Of a DNA stretch of 64,000 nt, positions 20,584-32,655 are shown piece by piece. Origin of the DNA: Diplolepis rosae. Its lineage: Eukaryota; Arthropoda; Insecta; Hymenoptera; Diplolepididae. Every line of letters begins with the position of its first letter. Position 1 is the first letter of the stretch. Location of the stretch: contig JAPYXD010000704.1 of NCBI GenBank assembly GCA_030998225.1, positions 2,542,001 through 2,606,000 of the forward strand. The letters are read 5' to 3'. A program made the translations under genes and the position numbers. Below the pieces are notes generated by a model. That model had not been told where the DNA came from. It ran no database searches and was given only the letters and a program-made list of their open reading frames with translations.

Positions 20584-22107
20584 GAGGGATATCAAGATTC
20601 TAGGCAAAAAATATTACTTGATTCAAATTATGATTCACAGTTATTAATTTAAGAATGGTGTATTATGTATCTTATCCTCTAGATCGTACTTCTCATACTT
20701 CCTCTTGCTCATAATGATGTTCTTTGAATAAGGCGGTGGTCGATTTCGATGGCGTTTGGAGAAAGCGACGAAGGATTTCAGAGAAGTGCTCGATTCTAGA
20801 TAAATCGAAGTTTATGTGATTTCTCGAATAGCGCTGCCATCTATAGCATCGACAGAATCAAATTTATTCAGTCTGACGTGAATTCTTTATTATCTAAGCG
20901 ATGCGATTGTCGTGAAATTCCGATTGGATTCTCGTAAAAGGTATATGTCGTTTGATTTAATGCACGGTAAAAAAAATTGCAAAAACTGCTATTTTAAATA
21001 GATAACTGGATCTCTGGAGGATAAAGTGATAAATAGATAAATAATTAATTTAATTCCTGCGAGTGTTAGCAGCTGGTTTAAAAATATACATATGGCGATT
21101 AATCGAGTTTTATTGTCGACGATTGACGTGAGATATATTAGCAGGAGCGTTTTAAACATTGCATTACGCTTTATATCTCGACAATTCATGACATTTATAT
21201 AAATACAATTGCATTTATCGAGTCCTACATTTTCCAGCATTGTTCTATTTTCCTATTTCTGGATCTGGATCTCGTTTTCTCATCCGAGTTTAATAGTACT
21301 TGAGCCCCAATCTGGCTGCTAAATATCGGCTCAAGACAATTTAGCTCTCTTTCTCTTCCTTGCTGATCATTTTATTCCGCAAAGACAGAACTTTGAAGAG
21401 ACACTCGAGGTGTATTTGAAAAGGGTTGAAGTAGGTGCACGTGTCGGGTTTGAAACAAACTAAAGTACGCCGCGCCGTCTGTGGATTGTGGATACGTGAT
21501 CCACTCGGAGACTCGTACGTGCAAGAGTGCTCGCGTGTATGTGCCTGAGTGTTTGCCTCTGTGTGTGAGTGTGTGGGCATACGTAACACCCCGCTAATCT
21601 CGCGGTACATGGAGAAGTAACGGAATGAAAAGGCGCGAAGTGGTTGTATCGGTAATAATCGTAGCGAGCTTCTGTAGGAGAACGGAGAAAGGGAGTTCTG
21701 AATAGGCAGTAACGGGATGTAGATACGCCATGTTCACTCCGTAGCAAAGAGTGATTCGTAACGGGATGCTCCTTTGTCTTGAACCGCGCCAATCCCATCG
21801 CCGCCGCCACCGCCACCCCCAACTCAACAAACCCCGACTCAGACAATGCTGATTTGTTGGAAAATATCCACGTGCCAGTTTCTGCGAAGAGGGATACTCG
21901 TTACATCAAAGCTTTCCATACTTTTCTTTCCTATCTTCCTAACACTCTTATCAAGTGGAAGCTTTCGAAATTTTCCTCCTGTCATATTAGAAGATTCGAA
22001 TCTAAATTTAGGCTCGTTGAAGTCAGGCAATTTTCTGGAATAATAAAAAGTTGGACAATTTTTTTAAACTTTCTCAGAGTCAAGGGATTTTGGTTTAGAG
22101 TGTCAAT
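20584..22107. other. Unique sequence with GC-richer island
   Basis: 20690-20960 and 21400-21860 are more GC-rich than the window average and free of the repeat families. The second holds TGTGTGTGAGTGTGTG and a CGCCGCCGCCACCGCCACC run. Open frames on both strands across it are compositional. This could be host regulatory or intronic sequence; no exon is supported. Confidence 0.35.
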
Positions 22108-22369
22108 TACTGTTAGAGAACAATTTGTTTGAATCAACAAACATATTTTTTATAGAAAGCCAGAGTAATTATTTCCAATCAAAGTTTTTTTTATTCAAAT
22201 ATATTTTCTTTAATTCAAAAGATTGTTTTCCTTTGATTTAAACTGTTTGTTTTAGATCAAAGAACATTTTTTTTTAATCAAAAAAACGTCTGATTCAAAC
22301 AAATTTTTTATTTTGCTGTATATCAAAGATATGTTTGTTTGGTCCAAACAAACTATTATCTCAGCGTGC
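22108..22369. mobile_element. MITE with CAAACA vocabulary
   Basis: The left end ACTGTTAGAGAACAATTTGT is mirrored at the right, whose reverse complement reads CACGCTGAGATAATAGTTTG. The interior reiterates TTTGATT, CAAAGAACA and AAACAAA words in inverted order. It belongs by its ends to the CAC-x-GAGAA group. The left C has been lost. Confidence 0.6.
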
Positions 22370-23225
22370 ATCAGGGAAACTTTAAAGATCTTTCCATTTT
22401 GAATACAAAATTATTTGATTAATTCTTATTTTCATTTTCTGAGATCTAATTCAGTACAAAGAAAAAGTGATTGATTTTTTTGGACGTCACATTTAACAAT
22501 TTATACAACACAATGAGATTATAATTTTCGTAATTCTTTATGTTGCTAATAAAAAATATTTATATTTGTCTATTATTTTCATAATTTTATCTTTTCTGGG
22601 AATGAATTTTTATTCATTAAATTTACAAAGTTAATAATCACTTTTAATTTTATTTGAGACCAAATTGAAATTCAGGTTCAGAGAAAAGCAACATTTTCCA
22701 AGACCGTTCAGTAATTCATCATGGAATTAATTTAAGGACTCTGGAAGTCAATTACGTAACTTTTTTTACTTCCAATTTCACAATTTCCTCTTTTAATTTC
22801 TTTTGTGAAAGAACATAGCCGGTTTTCCATGTAAAAACTGACCCCAAACGAAACGAAATTTCTTATCAATTACTTAAAAGCGTTTAATCTGAAAACGTTC
22901 CTGAGAAATTTTCAACCCGATAGCCGCCATATTGCACGAGTAATGGCAAATTTTGCAAATTTCGTTTTTTTGCATTTTACAGCTAAACTATTAAACCGAG
23001 GAATATGAGAAAATTCATGGTTATTCTTTACGTTAAGAGACACTTCTGTGAATTTTTTGTGAATTTTCCGAAGGGAAATTCATGAAGGAAAAAATTGCAA
23101 ACATTTTCTCAATTTTTTTTGCACTGTTAAAAGTTTCCTTCAACTCCTAATTTTTTACCATAGATGTGTCATCTAAAGATACATATTTCAGAATTTTTTC
23201 AGATTTGTAAACAATGTGCACAATA

Positions 23226-24249
23226 CACTGAGAAAAATGTTTAGGTGCACGGAGAAAAACGGAGGGTCCAAGTTAGAGGTTCAAAATTTTGAGAGTCAGA
23301 CCGACCCTCTAGATTATCAAATAGTCCTTCCATAATTTTATTGACATAATCAGGGAGACTCTCGATTTATGATCAGCTTGATTACCACAGAGAAACAGTC
23401 ACACTATCAAGATAATCAAATCGATCCTCTGGGATGATCAAGTTGAATATCTTGTTTTAAATTTTCATTCCGACCCTCAAGGATGATCAAATCGATCTTC
23501 CACAATGATCAAATCGATTATTTTTTCCTGACCCTCTACAGATGATCACTTTGATTATCTAGAAGGCTGTCCTATAGTCGATCATCATATTTGGTCGACC
23601 TGACCCTCCATTTTTCTCCGTGTGTATCTCAAAGAATTTTAGCTGTCGCAGCTAAAAGGTATCGCTGGATTTCATAACTCCTAAATATTTAGCTGTGGTA
23701 CATAAATTTTCTAGCTGGAAAAATATAGCTGGGGTAACTGAAAAATTTAGCTCTCATATCTATATTTCTATTCCTAAACAAGAATGGAGTTGCCTAGGTG
23801 TCACACCTAATCAGGTTTAATTGGGTATTCTAGGTGAAGAATATAGCTGCACTTGACAGATTTTCTAGGTAGGATGCTAAAAATATATGGGTGCTATATT
23901 TATATATATTTACATATTTATATTTATTTATTTATTTATTTTAAAGCAGTGGTTCCTAAAAAAGAAAGAAACAATAATGATTGCCATCAAATCCTATACA
24001 GTACAATACAGGAAGATAGTCCATTAAATCATTGATTGATACGAATTTTCTCACTATTATGTTATTTATTAGACATTGCAGCTAGACGATATAGCAAATG
24101 GTGCCAGATTTGTCACCTAAATTTTCTGTCTGCAAGAGATGAATGGTTTATGTATCTCAGATATATAGTTTACTGTTCAACATAAAAAGTATTGCTAATT
24201 CAGCTATATTTTTATAGCTACAACACCAAAACCATTTTTTTTAGCTACA
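23226..24249. mobile_element. MITE with TAGCTG vocabulary, interrupted
   Basis: Starts CACTGAGAAAAATG after TA (23224-23225). After the nested insertion at 23248-23622 it continues with reiterated TAGCTG and TAGCTA words to about 24240. The right terminus is degraded near TTTTAGCTACACTG. A TATTTATTTATT microsatellite lies at about 23900-23940. Confidence 0.55.
23248..23622. mobile_element. MITE with GATCAAATCGAT vocabulary
   Basis: A 375-bp element from CACGGAGAAAAACGGAGGGT to the inverse ACCCTCCATTTTTCTCCGTG, flanked by TG on both sides (23246-23247 and 23623-23624). The interior is made of CGACCCTC and GATGATCAAATCGAT words in palindromic order. Inserted in the MITE at 23226. The related MITE at 49095-49354 shares the GAGGGTC vocabulary. 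Confidence 0.85.
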
Positions 24250-24846
24250 CTGACATAACGACATAACGTCAATTGTCATTTCCCATGGTATGAGTTCATT
24301 GAAATTGGTCGCCGCTACTTTCTATCACTTATTCATTAGGACATTGTCGGAGGAGACGTTGAAAAATAAAAATTTTATAATTTTTGCTGACCAATCACAT
24401 TGATGTTATATTACACATTTTAATGTTCGTTATTTTACAATAACGCGTGTAACTTTTGAGTTTCGAAATTCCCAAAAAAAAAGTGAATAGATATCTCTTT
24501 CCAATCAGAGAAAATTTCAGGATCAAATCAGAATTGGGAGTTGAAGAAGACTTTTAATAGTGCAAAAAAAATTGAGGAAATTTTTGCAATTTTTCCCTTC
24601 GGAAAATTCGCAAAAAATTCACAGAAGTGTTTGATAACGTAAAGAATCACTATGAATTTTCTCATACTTCTCGGTTTAATAGTTTAGCTGTAAAACGCAA
24701 AAAAACGATATTTGCAAAATCTGCCATTACTCGTGCAATATGGCGGCTATTGGGTTGAAAATTTCTCAGAAACGTTTTCAGGTTAAACGCTTTTAAGTAA
24801 TTGATATGAAATTTCGTTTCGTTTGGGGGCAGTTTTTACATGGAAA

Positions 24847-25054
24847 CACTGAGAAAACAGTTTCTTTGGTATACGGTCAAAGAAAGTTTTGTTAATTCAA
24901 AATAATGTTCTTTGATCCAAAGAAATAGATTTGTTTACATTAAAAAAAATTTTTTGTATCATCAAAACGTTCTTCAATTCAAATTCATTTTTTCTTTGAC
25001 CGTACATATATGAAAGAAATATTTCTTTGATTAAAAGAAACTGTTTTCTGGGTG
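24847..25054. mobile_element. MITE with CACTGAGAAAACAG ends, AA duplication
   Basis: A 208-bp element from CACTGAGAAAACAGTTTCTT to an inverse ending CTGTTTTCTGGGTG, flanked by AA (24845-24846 and 25055-25056). The empty site ACATGGAAACCCGG is present at about 13786-13799. The interior words are TTTGATCCAAAGAAAT and TTTGACCGTA, palindromically placed. Confidence 0.85.
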
Positions 25055-25069
25055 AACCCGGCTATGCCC

Positions 25070-26190
25070 TTTGTCTAGATTTTTGATATTTTGATGAATT
25101 TTCTTTGTCCTGAATAATTTCAAATTCCTCTAAGAAGACGATACACGTTCCTTGTATCTAAGGAACACCAGTTAAGGGCATGTGATACTTGAGAAAAGTA
25201 GCAAGTTCATGTGAGAAATTTGGTCCAGTTTCTACATATTTGTGTCCAAAATACACAAAATCTTGTTTTTAAAATTTGATAAATGGTACAGTAGATAAAA
25301 ACGGACGTAGATAGACTACTTTTTGTTCTGACTGTGAAAAAAAAAATTCCGATATATTTGGCTAAAATTGAATTTTTTTCAATTTCGAAACCAAAAGTAG
25401 TCCATCTACGTACATTTTTATCTTCTCTACCATTTCCCAAATTTTGAAAATAAAATTTTATGTACTTTAAACACAAATATGTAGAAACCTGAAATTAATA
25501 AAGTTTGCTAATTTCCGAAGTATCACATGCCCTTAATCACCCACGAAGAAATATACAATTTCTTTCATTCATAATAACGATTAATTGTTACATCAAAATT
25601 AAAAATCTTTACTCTCGGAGAAAAGAAGTTCATCAAACGAAGATTTAGATTAATCAACTAAAGGATTTGCTTATTACACGGGTCGACCAAATTTTTGCTT
25701 GATTCATCTAAAGAATTTGTTTCAATAAAAAATACGGATCTACTCTTGTAATTTTTCGGACGGCAATCTATTAACGAATTCCAGAACCTAAATCTGTAAG
25801 TTGGTTTGTTTAAATAAGATTTTGTTAAAACAAACAAATATTTCAGTTGTTTTAATCAAATTTTGTTTGACTTAACCAAAGATCCTGGTTTATTTAACAA
25901 AATTCTTTGTTTTGGATGTATACAGAATAAGTTCCTTATCTTAAATATTATTCTTGAAATATTTTTATGACTCAAGATAAAAACTCTCTCCCTTTATTAT
26001 GAACAGTGTGGAATTGAATTGAAAGATATGAAAAATAGAAAATTTAGTTAGATAATTGATTGTATATAATAAGTAAAAATTTGTTACATTTCGATTTTAT
26101 CAAGTCAAGTCACTTAAAATATGAGAAATATATTTCCAGCTTATAAATTTACTTGTATGTACAATAAAGTTAGCATGTTTAGGTTGTCTA
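25070..26190. other. AT-rich sequence with a degraded MITE
   Basis: 25200-25510 is a loose palindrome around GTAGATAAAAACGGACGTAG and TACGTACATTTTTATCTTC. At 25613 CTCTCGGAGAAAAGAAG resembles the MITE terminus and is followed to about 25930 by CAAA and TTTGTTT words like those at 22108-22369; the other end is missing. No gene. Confidence 0.45.
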
Positions 26191-27070
26191 AAGTCAGCCT
26201 TCGTCTCTTTAAACGATCTCATTCGTTCGCGACTTCCCTTTCCATCCCTTTTTGCCAATCGGCCCGTTCGTTGGGAAGTTTCGTCGCCCGCTGATGGAAA
26301 GGGATAGTTGACGCGACTCTAATTTCCGATAGAGCGCGTGACTCGAATCAGGAACGCGAAATGAAACCGTGTATATTCGCCTTTCGTTTCTATCCTCTGC
26401 GAAAATCCTTCTTTCACAATTTACCTTCTCTCTTTTTAAACAAGATCATTCGACGATTTATCAAGATACTTTCCTTCTATAGTCACATAATTTCTCTGCT
26501 TACTACTTCTCATTCATAGCACATTATTTCGGGAAAATGAGTAATCCTTCGAAACAGTAATATCTGATCTCCTTGTCAAGCTTCCTAGCCTACAGACTGT
26601 CACGAATAAAGTCAAGCATTTTTTGTAAAAACTCAAATCTTAACATAAACAACAAAATAGATCTTAGACTCTGTAACTATAGTTGAAGTATTTTTCGCTT
26701 TTTTATTTTCTCTATTTCAAGCCCTTTCAATTTTATTCGAATATTGTTCTAATTCCTTTTGGAGAATTAAAAGATAAGAAATCAGGACAGCAGAAGTCTA
26801 AAAAAATTTACATCTAAGAGTCAGTCAAATTTTGAACAAAGAGACAGACTTTCGTATATTATATTTGTATATGAAATTTTTATCCCATGATTCAGTTAGA
26901 ATCAAAGGGTCGCAAAAGGTTCACAAAAACCACAAAAGACTTTGTCTTACTTTCCACCCAACTCTTGGAATTCGCTCTAAGAAATCGCGCCAGGTCTTAT
27001 CTTCGCTGTGCAGAGATCTCCGTATATACGTTTGCTCGATCATCGCATGAAAACGGGAAAGAAGCAAGAT
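26191..27070. other. Unique, compositionally balanced island
   Basis: 26200-26420 is clearly GC-richer than average, and none of the repeat families enter this stretch. Several short overlapping plus-strand frames lie at 26832-27072 without recognisable motifs. Candidate host non-coding conserved sequence; no exon supported. Confidence 0.3.
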
Positions 27071-28249
27071 AAAAAGTAAGCAAGCGAGAGGGATCTAAAG
27101 AGAGAAAGAAAGAGATTTTATCATACTCTAACTTCCTTGGGAACAAAATATTTCCTTTGTATTTCAAACAATAATCAGCAAACATATGCAGAAATGGCAG
27201 ATAACTATATAGAAAATTTTTGCCAAATATACAATAATTAGCCATGAAGGTGGTAAAACTGAGGCTAATCTACATACTTGCTGAACACTTAAAGACAAAT
27301 TTTAAAATAGGGAAAAGCTGCTACTGAACAATTCTTCTGTATGTCAGAACTAATCAAAATTCATATGAAAATGACAATTTTAACGCAGATTCATCATTTG
27401 AGAGAAAAACTGCTTAATATTCAAATAAAAATTTCTGATCCAAGAATTAGTTTGTCACTAGGCAAAAGAAGGAACTAAAATTTCAATAATCCGATCTAAG
27501 CAATAACTGTATACTTCAGATTGGACAAGAGTTTTTGTGGCTTCATTTTTTTACACTCCTTCGTACTCTTTTGTCTATAAAAATAATGTGTGATTAAAAT
27601 AAGAGACAGTAATTATAAAAATCGGGGTATTTTCCTTTGTAAAAACTAAATATCTGTATTTATCTGCCTCAGTTATCTTCTAGTTCGCATTACAGATAAT
27701 AAACAGTGTTCCATCCAATTAACACTATAACTACCAGACCAGTCGAAAAGACTGGTGTTATATTTCAATAGAAATTTTAAAAAATGTTTATATATTGGGA
27801 TATTTTATGGCTTTTATAGCAGAATATGAATGAATAAATAGACAAATTAAATAAAATGTAATAGATTAAATAGATAATATAAATAAAATAAATGAAATAG
27901 GTATATATTGGTTGTACCAACCAATAAATTGGATGGTGTAACCAACTTATTGTTCAGTGTAGAAAATTTGTCATAGCTACATTGTCACTCTATTTTGTAC
28001 ATTAAAATATCACTTTCTATCTTACCCGTTACTGGATAATAACTGTAAATCATTCCTATCCAAGTTTTTTTATTTTTACTTGTTATTCGCAACTCCATTT
28101 ACAACTTAATCTCTAAATTTGATTAAAAAATGGTTTAAATTTAAAAATCAATAATGCTTTTTTATTAATTGAATTCAAAATTGATTGATTGATTGATTGA
28201 CTGACTGGATTTTGTATTATCATATTGACAAAGACTACGACAGCCATGC
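27071..28249. other. AT-rich sequence, no gene seen
   Basis: Contains a short GATT microsatellite at about 28178-28198 and an inverted TTGGTTG..CCAACCAA patch at about 27908-27960. Nothing else recognised. Confidence 0.4.
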
Positions 28250-28840
28250 GATATGCCGTTCCACCTTCATCTATGCTTGCAGTAGTATCAAAACTTGTAT
28301 TGCGTAGCTGGGGGAGTGCGAGGGGTGAGAGATTGAGAGTTGGAGTTGTTGGAGGGTGAGAAGGGATGGTGAATGAGTGAGAGAGATTCGAGTTTGACAG
28401 ATCTTCATAAAGGCACACACAACTGTGCCGCGGCGATAAGGGAATCGGGAGCAGGCATCTCGTCGCCCTCTCGCAGCCCCCCTACCCCTGACACCCCCGT
28501 ACTCCTCTTCCAGCCACGTCCCGACCTAGCGGCCCACCTAACCACCCCCAGGGGCACAGCCCGGGCACTCACTCAGTACTCTGCTATCATTTTTCCACAC
28601 GAGTTGAGTTGGCGGCGGTAGCGGTTCCTGGGTGCTACTCCTGTACTTTGGTACTTTCATTCTCCCCCCCCCCCATACCCCCCACTTTCCATCTCTCCCT
28701 GACTCTTTCTCGGGTCATGACACTGCGCCAAGATTCTTGGATACCTCGAGATGGCGCTCAATGTTTGAGTGTCAAAGCCGCAAATACCTTTAGATATAGG
28801 TCGCATCACCAATCATTTTATTTTAGATTTTGATTCCGGT
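28250..28840. other. C-rich unique island, possible host regulatory or promoter sequence
   Basis: Strongly C/G-enriched between 28380 and 28760, with a 12-C run near 28662-28673. It also holds an ATGGCGCTC word and CACTCACTCAGTACT, which resembles an initiator. Open frames here are driven by Pro/Ser-rich composition. If a host promoter or 5' untranslated exon lies in this window, this is the best candidate, but no splice-consistent coding exon follows. Confidence 0.3.
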
Positions 28841-28994
28841 TTTTCCCAAAGCTCAGTACTATTGACTTGTCGGTTTTCTTAACATGTCATGTTGTTTCAG
28901 ATTTTTTGAGTTTCGAACAGAGATCCGTGCAGAAGTATCTCTTATCAGATTTAAATCAGGCGATCACCAATACAAAAGATGATGATTTTAAAAG

Positions 28995-29180
28995 TGTTAC
29001 TAAATTTGTTTTTGATTTCAAATGAAAAAGGTAATTCAATTTACTAAAAGCTCTATCGGCCTTAAGTCCATGGGCCAAGCCCATTTTATACATTTCTGTA
29101 ACTTTCTAATAAATTACACGATTAAAATCATTTATTTTCTTCCAAATGTCTCAATAAGGAACAAAAATCTTACACAAACT
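28995..29180 (-). mobile_element. Family B fragment with tail
   Basis: Matches the junction between the B tail and right end seen at 42340-42530: GGTAATTCAATTTACTAAAAG, shortened as ATTCAATTTACT, then CTCTATCGGCCTTAAG, then TTTATTTTCTTCCAAAT. The GC palindrome has been lost. Confidence 0.55.
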
Positions 29181-30612
29181 AACTTTATATATTAATATTC
29201 ATGGTAATCAGTAGAAAAGTTTAGCATTTTACTGTTCTACTTTAAGGAAATATGCAGTACAGTGTGAATTGTTCACATTGTATCAATATAAATGGGGCAA
29301 AATTCGTCAAGTGTCAAGTCCGCGAAATTATTGTCCTAATGAACCTCTTTTAATTCTCCTAAGAGAACGTCTCTAGTACGACAGGTTGTCAGTATACAGG
29401 GACTCGAATTTTCAACCTTTTACCGCGCACGCTGATACTCCATTAACTATAACTTCTACAAAAGTTATCCAAATTAATTTTTTTATGTAGGTCTTAGAAA
29501 CGTTTTTTCATCAGCTTTATGCTGAAGGCAATGGTTTTAGATAAAAAAACATAATTTGAACTGCATTATTTAATTTTAAACATATTTTTGAGTTTTTCTC
29601 CAAGTGCGGCCGTTAATTTTCTTTCCAAAATTATGTTTAAAAAAAAGCTTGACTTTTTCTCTTTAAAATGAGTCATGGTCGAAAGTGGGGCGAAAGAAAT
29701 TGGTGGAGATATATAACACTTCTTGCGCGCGGCTTCTGCGTCGCAGTGCAGCAAGGCTCCACGATCACGACGTACCGTCAATTGGGAACTTATTTAATTG
29801 TACTTTGTATAATTTGTTCGTAAAACTGTTATTTTTGGCTGGTACGAAACTAAAAATAAAAATTAAATTGTAATTCGGGGTGATTTTTTAGTGTGAGTCC
29901 CCTCGCCTCTCACATCGAAAATTGAGTCAAATAATTTGCATATTACAGTGTATGTGTACTTCTCATTCTTCTTTGCCTCACAATTTTTTTCAGGAAAACA
30001 TCACATTCTAATAATGACGAATATTTTCTCAAGATGAGAGTTAATTCAGCAGAGGGAACGAAAGAGTGATATTTTTGTGTACCAGGCACTGCGTTTGCTG
30101 ATGCAAATCTACTCTTAAGTTCTTGAGCTGTGATGGCGTGATTTTACTTGTCCAATAAATAATAAAAATTATTATCCGTAAAATAATTTATAACGATAAT
30201 AATTATTTGGTTAAAAAATACAGTTTGTAGTCGATTATTTGTAGTCGACTAGAAACCGTACATTCTGAATTTGAAGCATGGGCGCCCGCGAGGCAGAAGC
30301 CGCACGCAAGGTCGAGTGTTATATATCTCTACCAATTTTTTTCGCCCCACTGTCGACCATGGCTTTTTTTAAAGGGGAAAAATAAAGATTTTTTTTAAAC
30401 ATAATTTGGAAAGAAAATTAACGGCTGCACTTGGAGAAAAACTCAAAAATATGTTTAAAATTAAAAAATGAAGTTCAAATAATTTTTTTTATCTAAAACC
30501 ATTGCCTTCAGCGTAAAGCTGATGAAAAAACGTTTCTAAGACCTCCATAAAAAAATTAATTTGGATAACTTTTGTAGAAGTTATGGTTATGGAGTATCAG
30601 CGTGCGCGATAT

Positions 30613-31235
30613 AATTTGTCTTTCGCGCTCGCCCACAGCTTTTCTGGTCCCGTGGTTTATGGTTTCGACACTGAATTAAAAATGTTGTGTCTATATGAAG
30701 TTTTGAAGTGTCATTTTTAAAGAAATTCCAAATTACCAGTATTGAAATCAGTAGGTATCTATATATCTATATAAATATGTCATTCTTATACCTTCAAGGT
30801 CTTTACAGAATAGGATTTTAAGAACTGACATAACATCGACATGACATGAACATAAAGTTTACGTCGTGCGCGCGCATCTATTGTCAACTGCAGAACTTTT
30901 ATTCCTTTATTCCCGCAATTGGATTGCGAACGCGACAAAAGTTATGCAGTTGGCAATAGATGCGCGCGCACGACGTAAGCTCTATGTTCATGTCATGTCG
31001 ATGTTACGTCGGTTTTTAAAATCCTATTCTGTAAAGACCTTCAATCTTTGAAATGAATTTTCTAACCTCTCAATAACACGTTCTCTGTATTGCCGTTTTC
31101 AAATTCAACTTCGAATCGGAATTTGCTTACTGGTATTCGTAATAGATTCCAAATGTTTACAATTATGTTGAAAGTTTTTATAATCTCCATTTATCAACAG
31201 GTTGCCTTGCCTTTGACTTTCGACATATGTACATA
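30613..31235. repeat. Dispersed repeat (G), copy 1
   Basis: The sequence from TTCGCGCTCGCCCACAG through TCGACACTGAA to AAAGTTTTTATAATCTCCAT is repeated in reverse complement at about 37985-38520. Comparing the two copies shows which contains which insertion: this one has the 244-bp foldback at 30797, the other has the MITE at 38041. Confidence 0.75.
30797..31040. mobile_element. Foldback MITE with AGGTCTTTACAG ends, TCA duplication
   Basis: A 244-bp element with about 105-bp inverted arms starting AGGTCTTTACAGAATAGGAT and containing the GTGCGCGCGCATCTATTG word on both sides. It is flanked by TCA (30794-30796 and 31041-31043). The empty site (ACCTTCAGTATTTG on the matching strand) is present at about 38340-38355. 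A 3-bp duplication is what PIF/Harbinger-type elements leave, usually TWA; TCA is a variant. No coding capacity. Confidence 0.85.
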
Positions 31236-31527
31236 CAGAGAAAGAGCACTAGTGATTGTCATTAAAACCTATATCTAAGATATTACAGTTTATTATCTTA
31301 AATACTATGTCCCGATGTCTAGTGTATTTTAGTTTAACATCTGAGATATTTCAAATTAAAATATTGGGTTCTTTAGTTTAATATCTTAGATATTGCGAAT
31401 AAACATTTTTTTTTAATATCTGCAGATGATCTGTTTTAATATCTAGATGGCTGTCCCATAGTTAAATCGCAAATATATTATCTGCTAATATCAAGATATT
31501 GCGGTTTATTATCTATTTTTCTCCGTG
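31236..31527. mobile_element. MITE with ATATCTAAGATATT vocabulary, copy 1
   Basis: The right end ATCTATTTTTCTCCGTG is followed by TA (31528-31529). The left end is decayed (CAGAGAAAGAGC after TA at about 31236). The interior is built from GATATT and AATATC words in palindromic order, with a GATGGCTGTCCCATAGTTAA block near 31450 shared with the MITEs at 37479, 38041 and 46799. Confidence 0.75.
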
Positions 31528-31693
31528 TAAAAGGTTGAAAATTCGAGCCCCTGTATACTGACAACCTGTCGTACTAGAGACTTTCTCTTAGGGAAATTAA
31601 AAGAGGTTCACTAGGACAATAATTTCGCGGATTTTCAAGGAAATCGGAGACAAAAAGTTTTTAGGCGGGTACATTTGACGATTTTTGCCCCAA

Positions 31694-32655
31694 ATAAGCA
31701 TTTCCATATTTACTACTAATACCTTAGAAGAGTAAGAATTAGAATACACAATGCAATAAATTAGTATTTATCTCAAGCATTTGGGACTGAGAAAAATTGT
31801 AAGTGGCCCCTAAAAAATGATAGAAAAAATAATTGTATTTATGAACAGTTGAAGTAACATAAAATGACAGAAGTTTACGAAAATTGTAAATATATGGATA
31901 CGTGAAAAAAGTGACGCAACTATGGCTTTCTTTGAATTGGTCTATGATATTAAATTTAGCGATTTTAAAGGTTTGAATTTCAGCTGGTAGAGAAAAGGCG
32001 CATTTCTGTCTCACAAGTCCATATATAGGAATATAACATTAGTATATAACGAAATTCGTGCTATAGTATGCCATATTTTATTTGTGATTCGTGCGTATAT
32101 TTATTTTTGGTTATGATAGGTTAGGTATAACAATAGTGTGCATGTGTTAACTGTTAAGTGCGTTTGTGTTGATGTTGTTGTATAGGTGTGCGTCACATAT
32201 AAATAACGCTTACAGAAAGACTACGAATGCAGATTCTTATAATGAAGAACTTATAGAAGTTGGTGCGCGTGCGTTATTTTTATCTTTAATGTTTGCGGAC
32301 ATCAACTTATTTTTAGTATAACGTAGGATTTTTAAAATACTCTATTACAAATAATATTATTCACGTTTTAGGTAAATAAAATTAACACTGTCAATCTTTG
32401 GGATTTAAAATATTATTTTGGTTACAGAATTACACAAAAACTTTAATTATGGCCTTTTACGACTTATTAATATTTTCTAGCTTATTTATTTTTACATTAT
32501 ATTTCTCTTATTGGAAAAAGAGTACAAAATTTTCCTTCTGATAGTGGCAATACCGATATTTAGAATATAGTGTACGAATTTCTCTAGAGTAGACGTGTAA
32601 CATACTAAAATATAATACCAGTTCTAATGAACTTCACCATAAAAAATTTCTTCTT
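31694..32655. other. AT-rich sequence, no gene seen
   Basis: 32040-32280 has a T/G-biased plus strand (GGTTAGGTATAAC, TGCATGTGTTAACTG) that reads like an insect 5' exon or promoter. No coding frame or clear splice pair supports that. Confidence 0.3.

Larger units (their letters stand above)
22811..25069. mobile_element. Foldback element F
   Basis: Arms of about 350 bp (22811-23160 and roughly 24470-25069, the latter split by a MITE) are inverted copies of one another. The outer terminus reads CATAGCCGG then TTTCCATGTAAAAACTG. Both arms carry the ATATGGCGGCTAT word. Between them lie two nested MITEs and AT-rich filler. A lone arm occurs at 13440-13807. No coding region. Confidence 0.75.
29291..31693. 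mobile_element. Large composite palindrome
   Basis: 29291-29790 is mirrored by 30255-30612 plus 31528-31693. Shared words, inverted, include GACAGGTTGTCAGTATACAG, CGCACGCTGATACTCCAT, ATTTTCTTTCCAAAATTATG and GGCGAAAGAAATTGGTGGAG. The right arm is split at GTGCGCGG|TAAAAGGTTG by a 0.9-kb insertion (30613-31527). Without it, the palindrome has arms of about 500 bp and an apex region of about 460 bp. No coding frame. Confidence 0.75.

Noticed and set aside
21341..21846. Overlapping open frames on both strands in the GC-rich island
   Set aside because: Composition-driven, no conserved motif, mutually overlapping, no splice context.
28373..28833. Pro/Ser-rich plus-strand frames
   Set aside because: Follow C-rich low-complexity sequence; no domain recognised.
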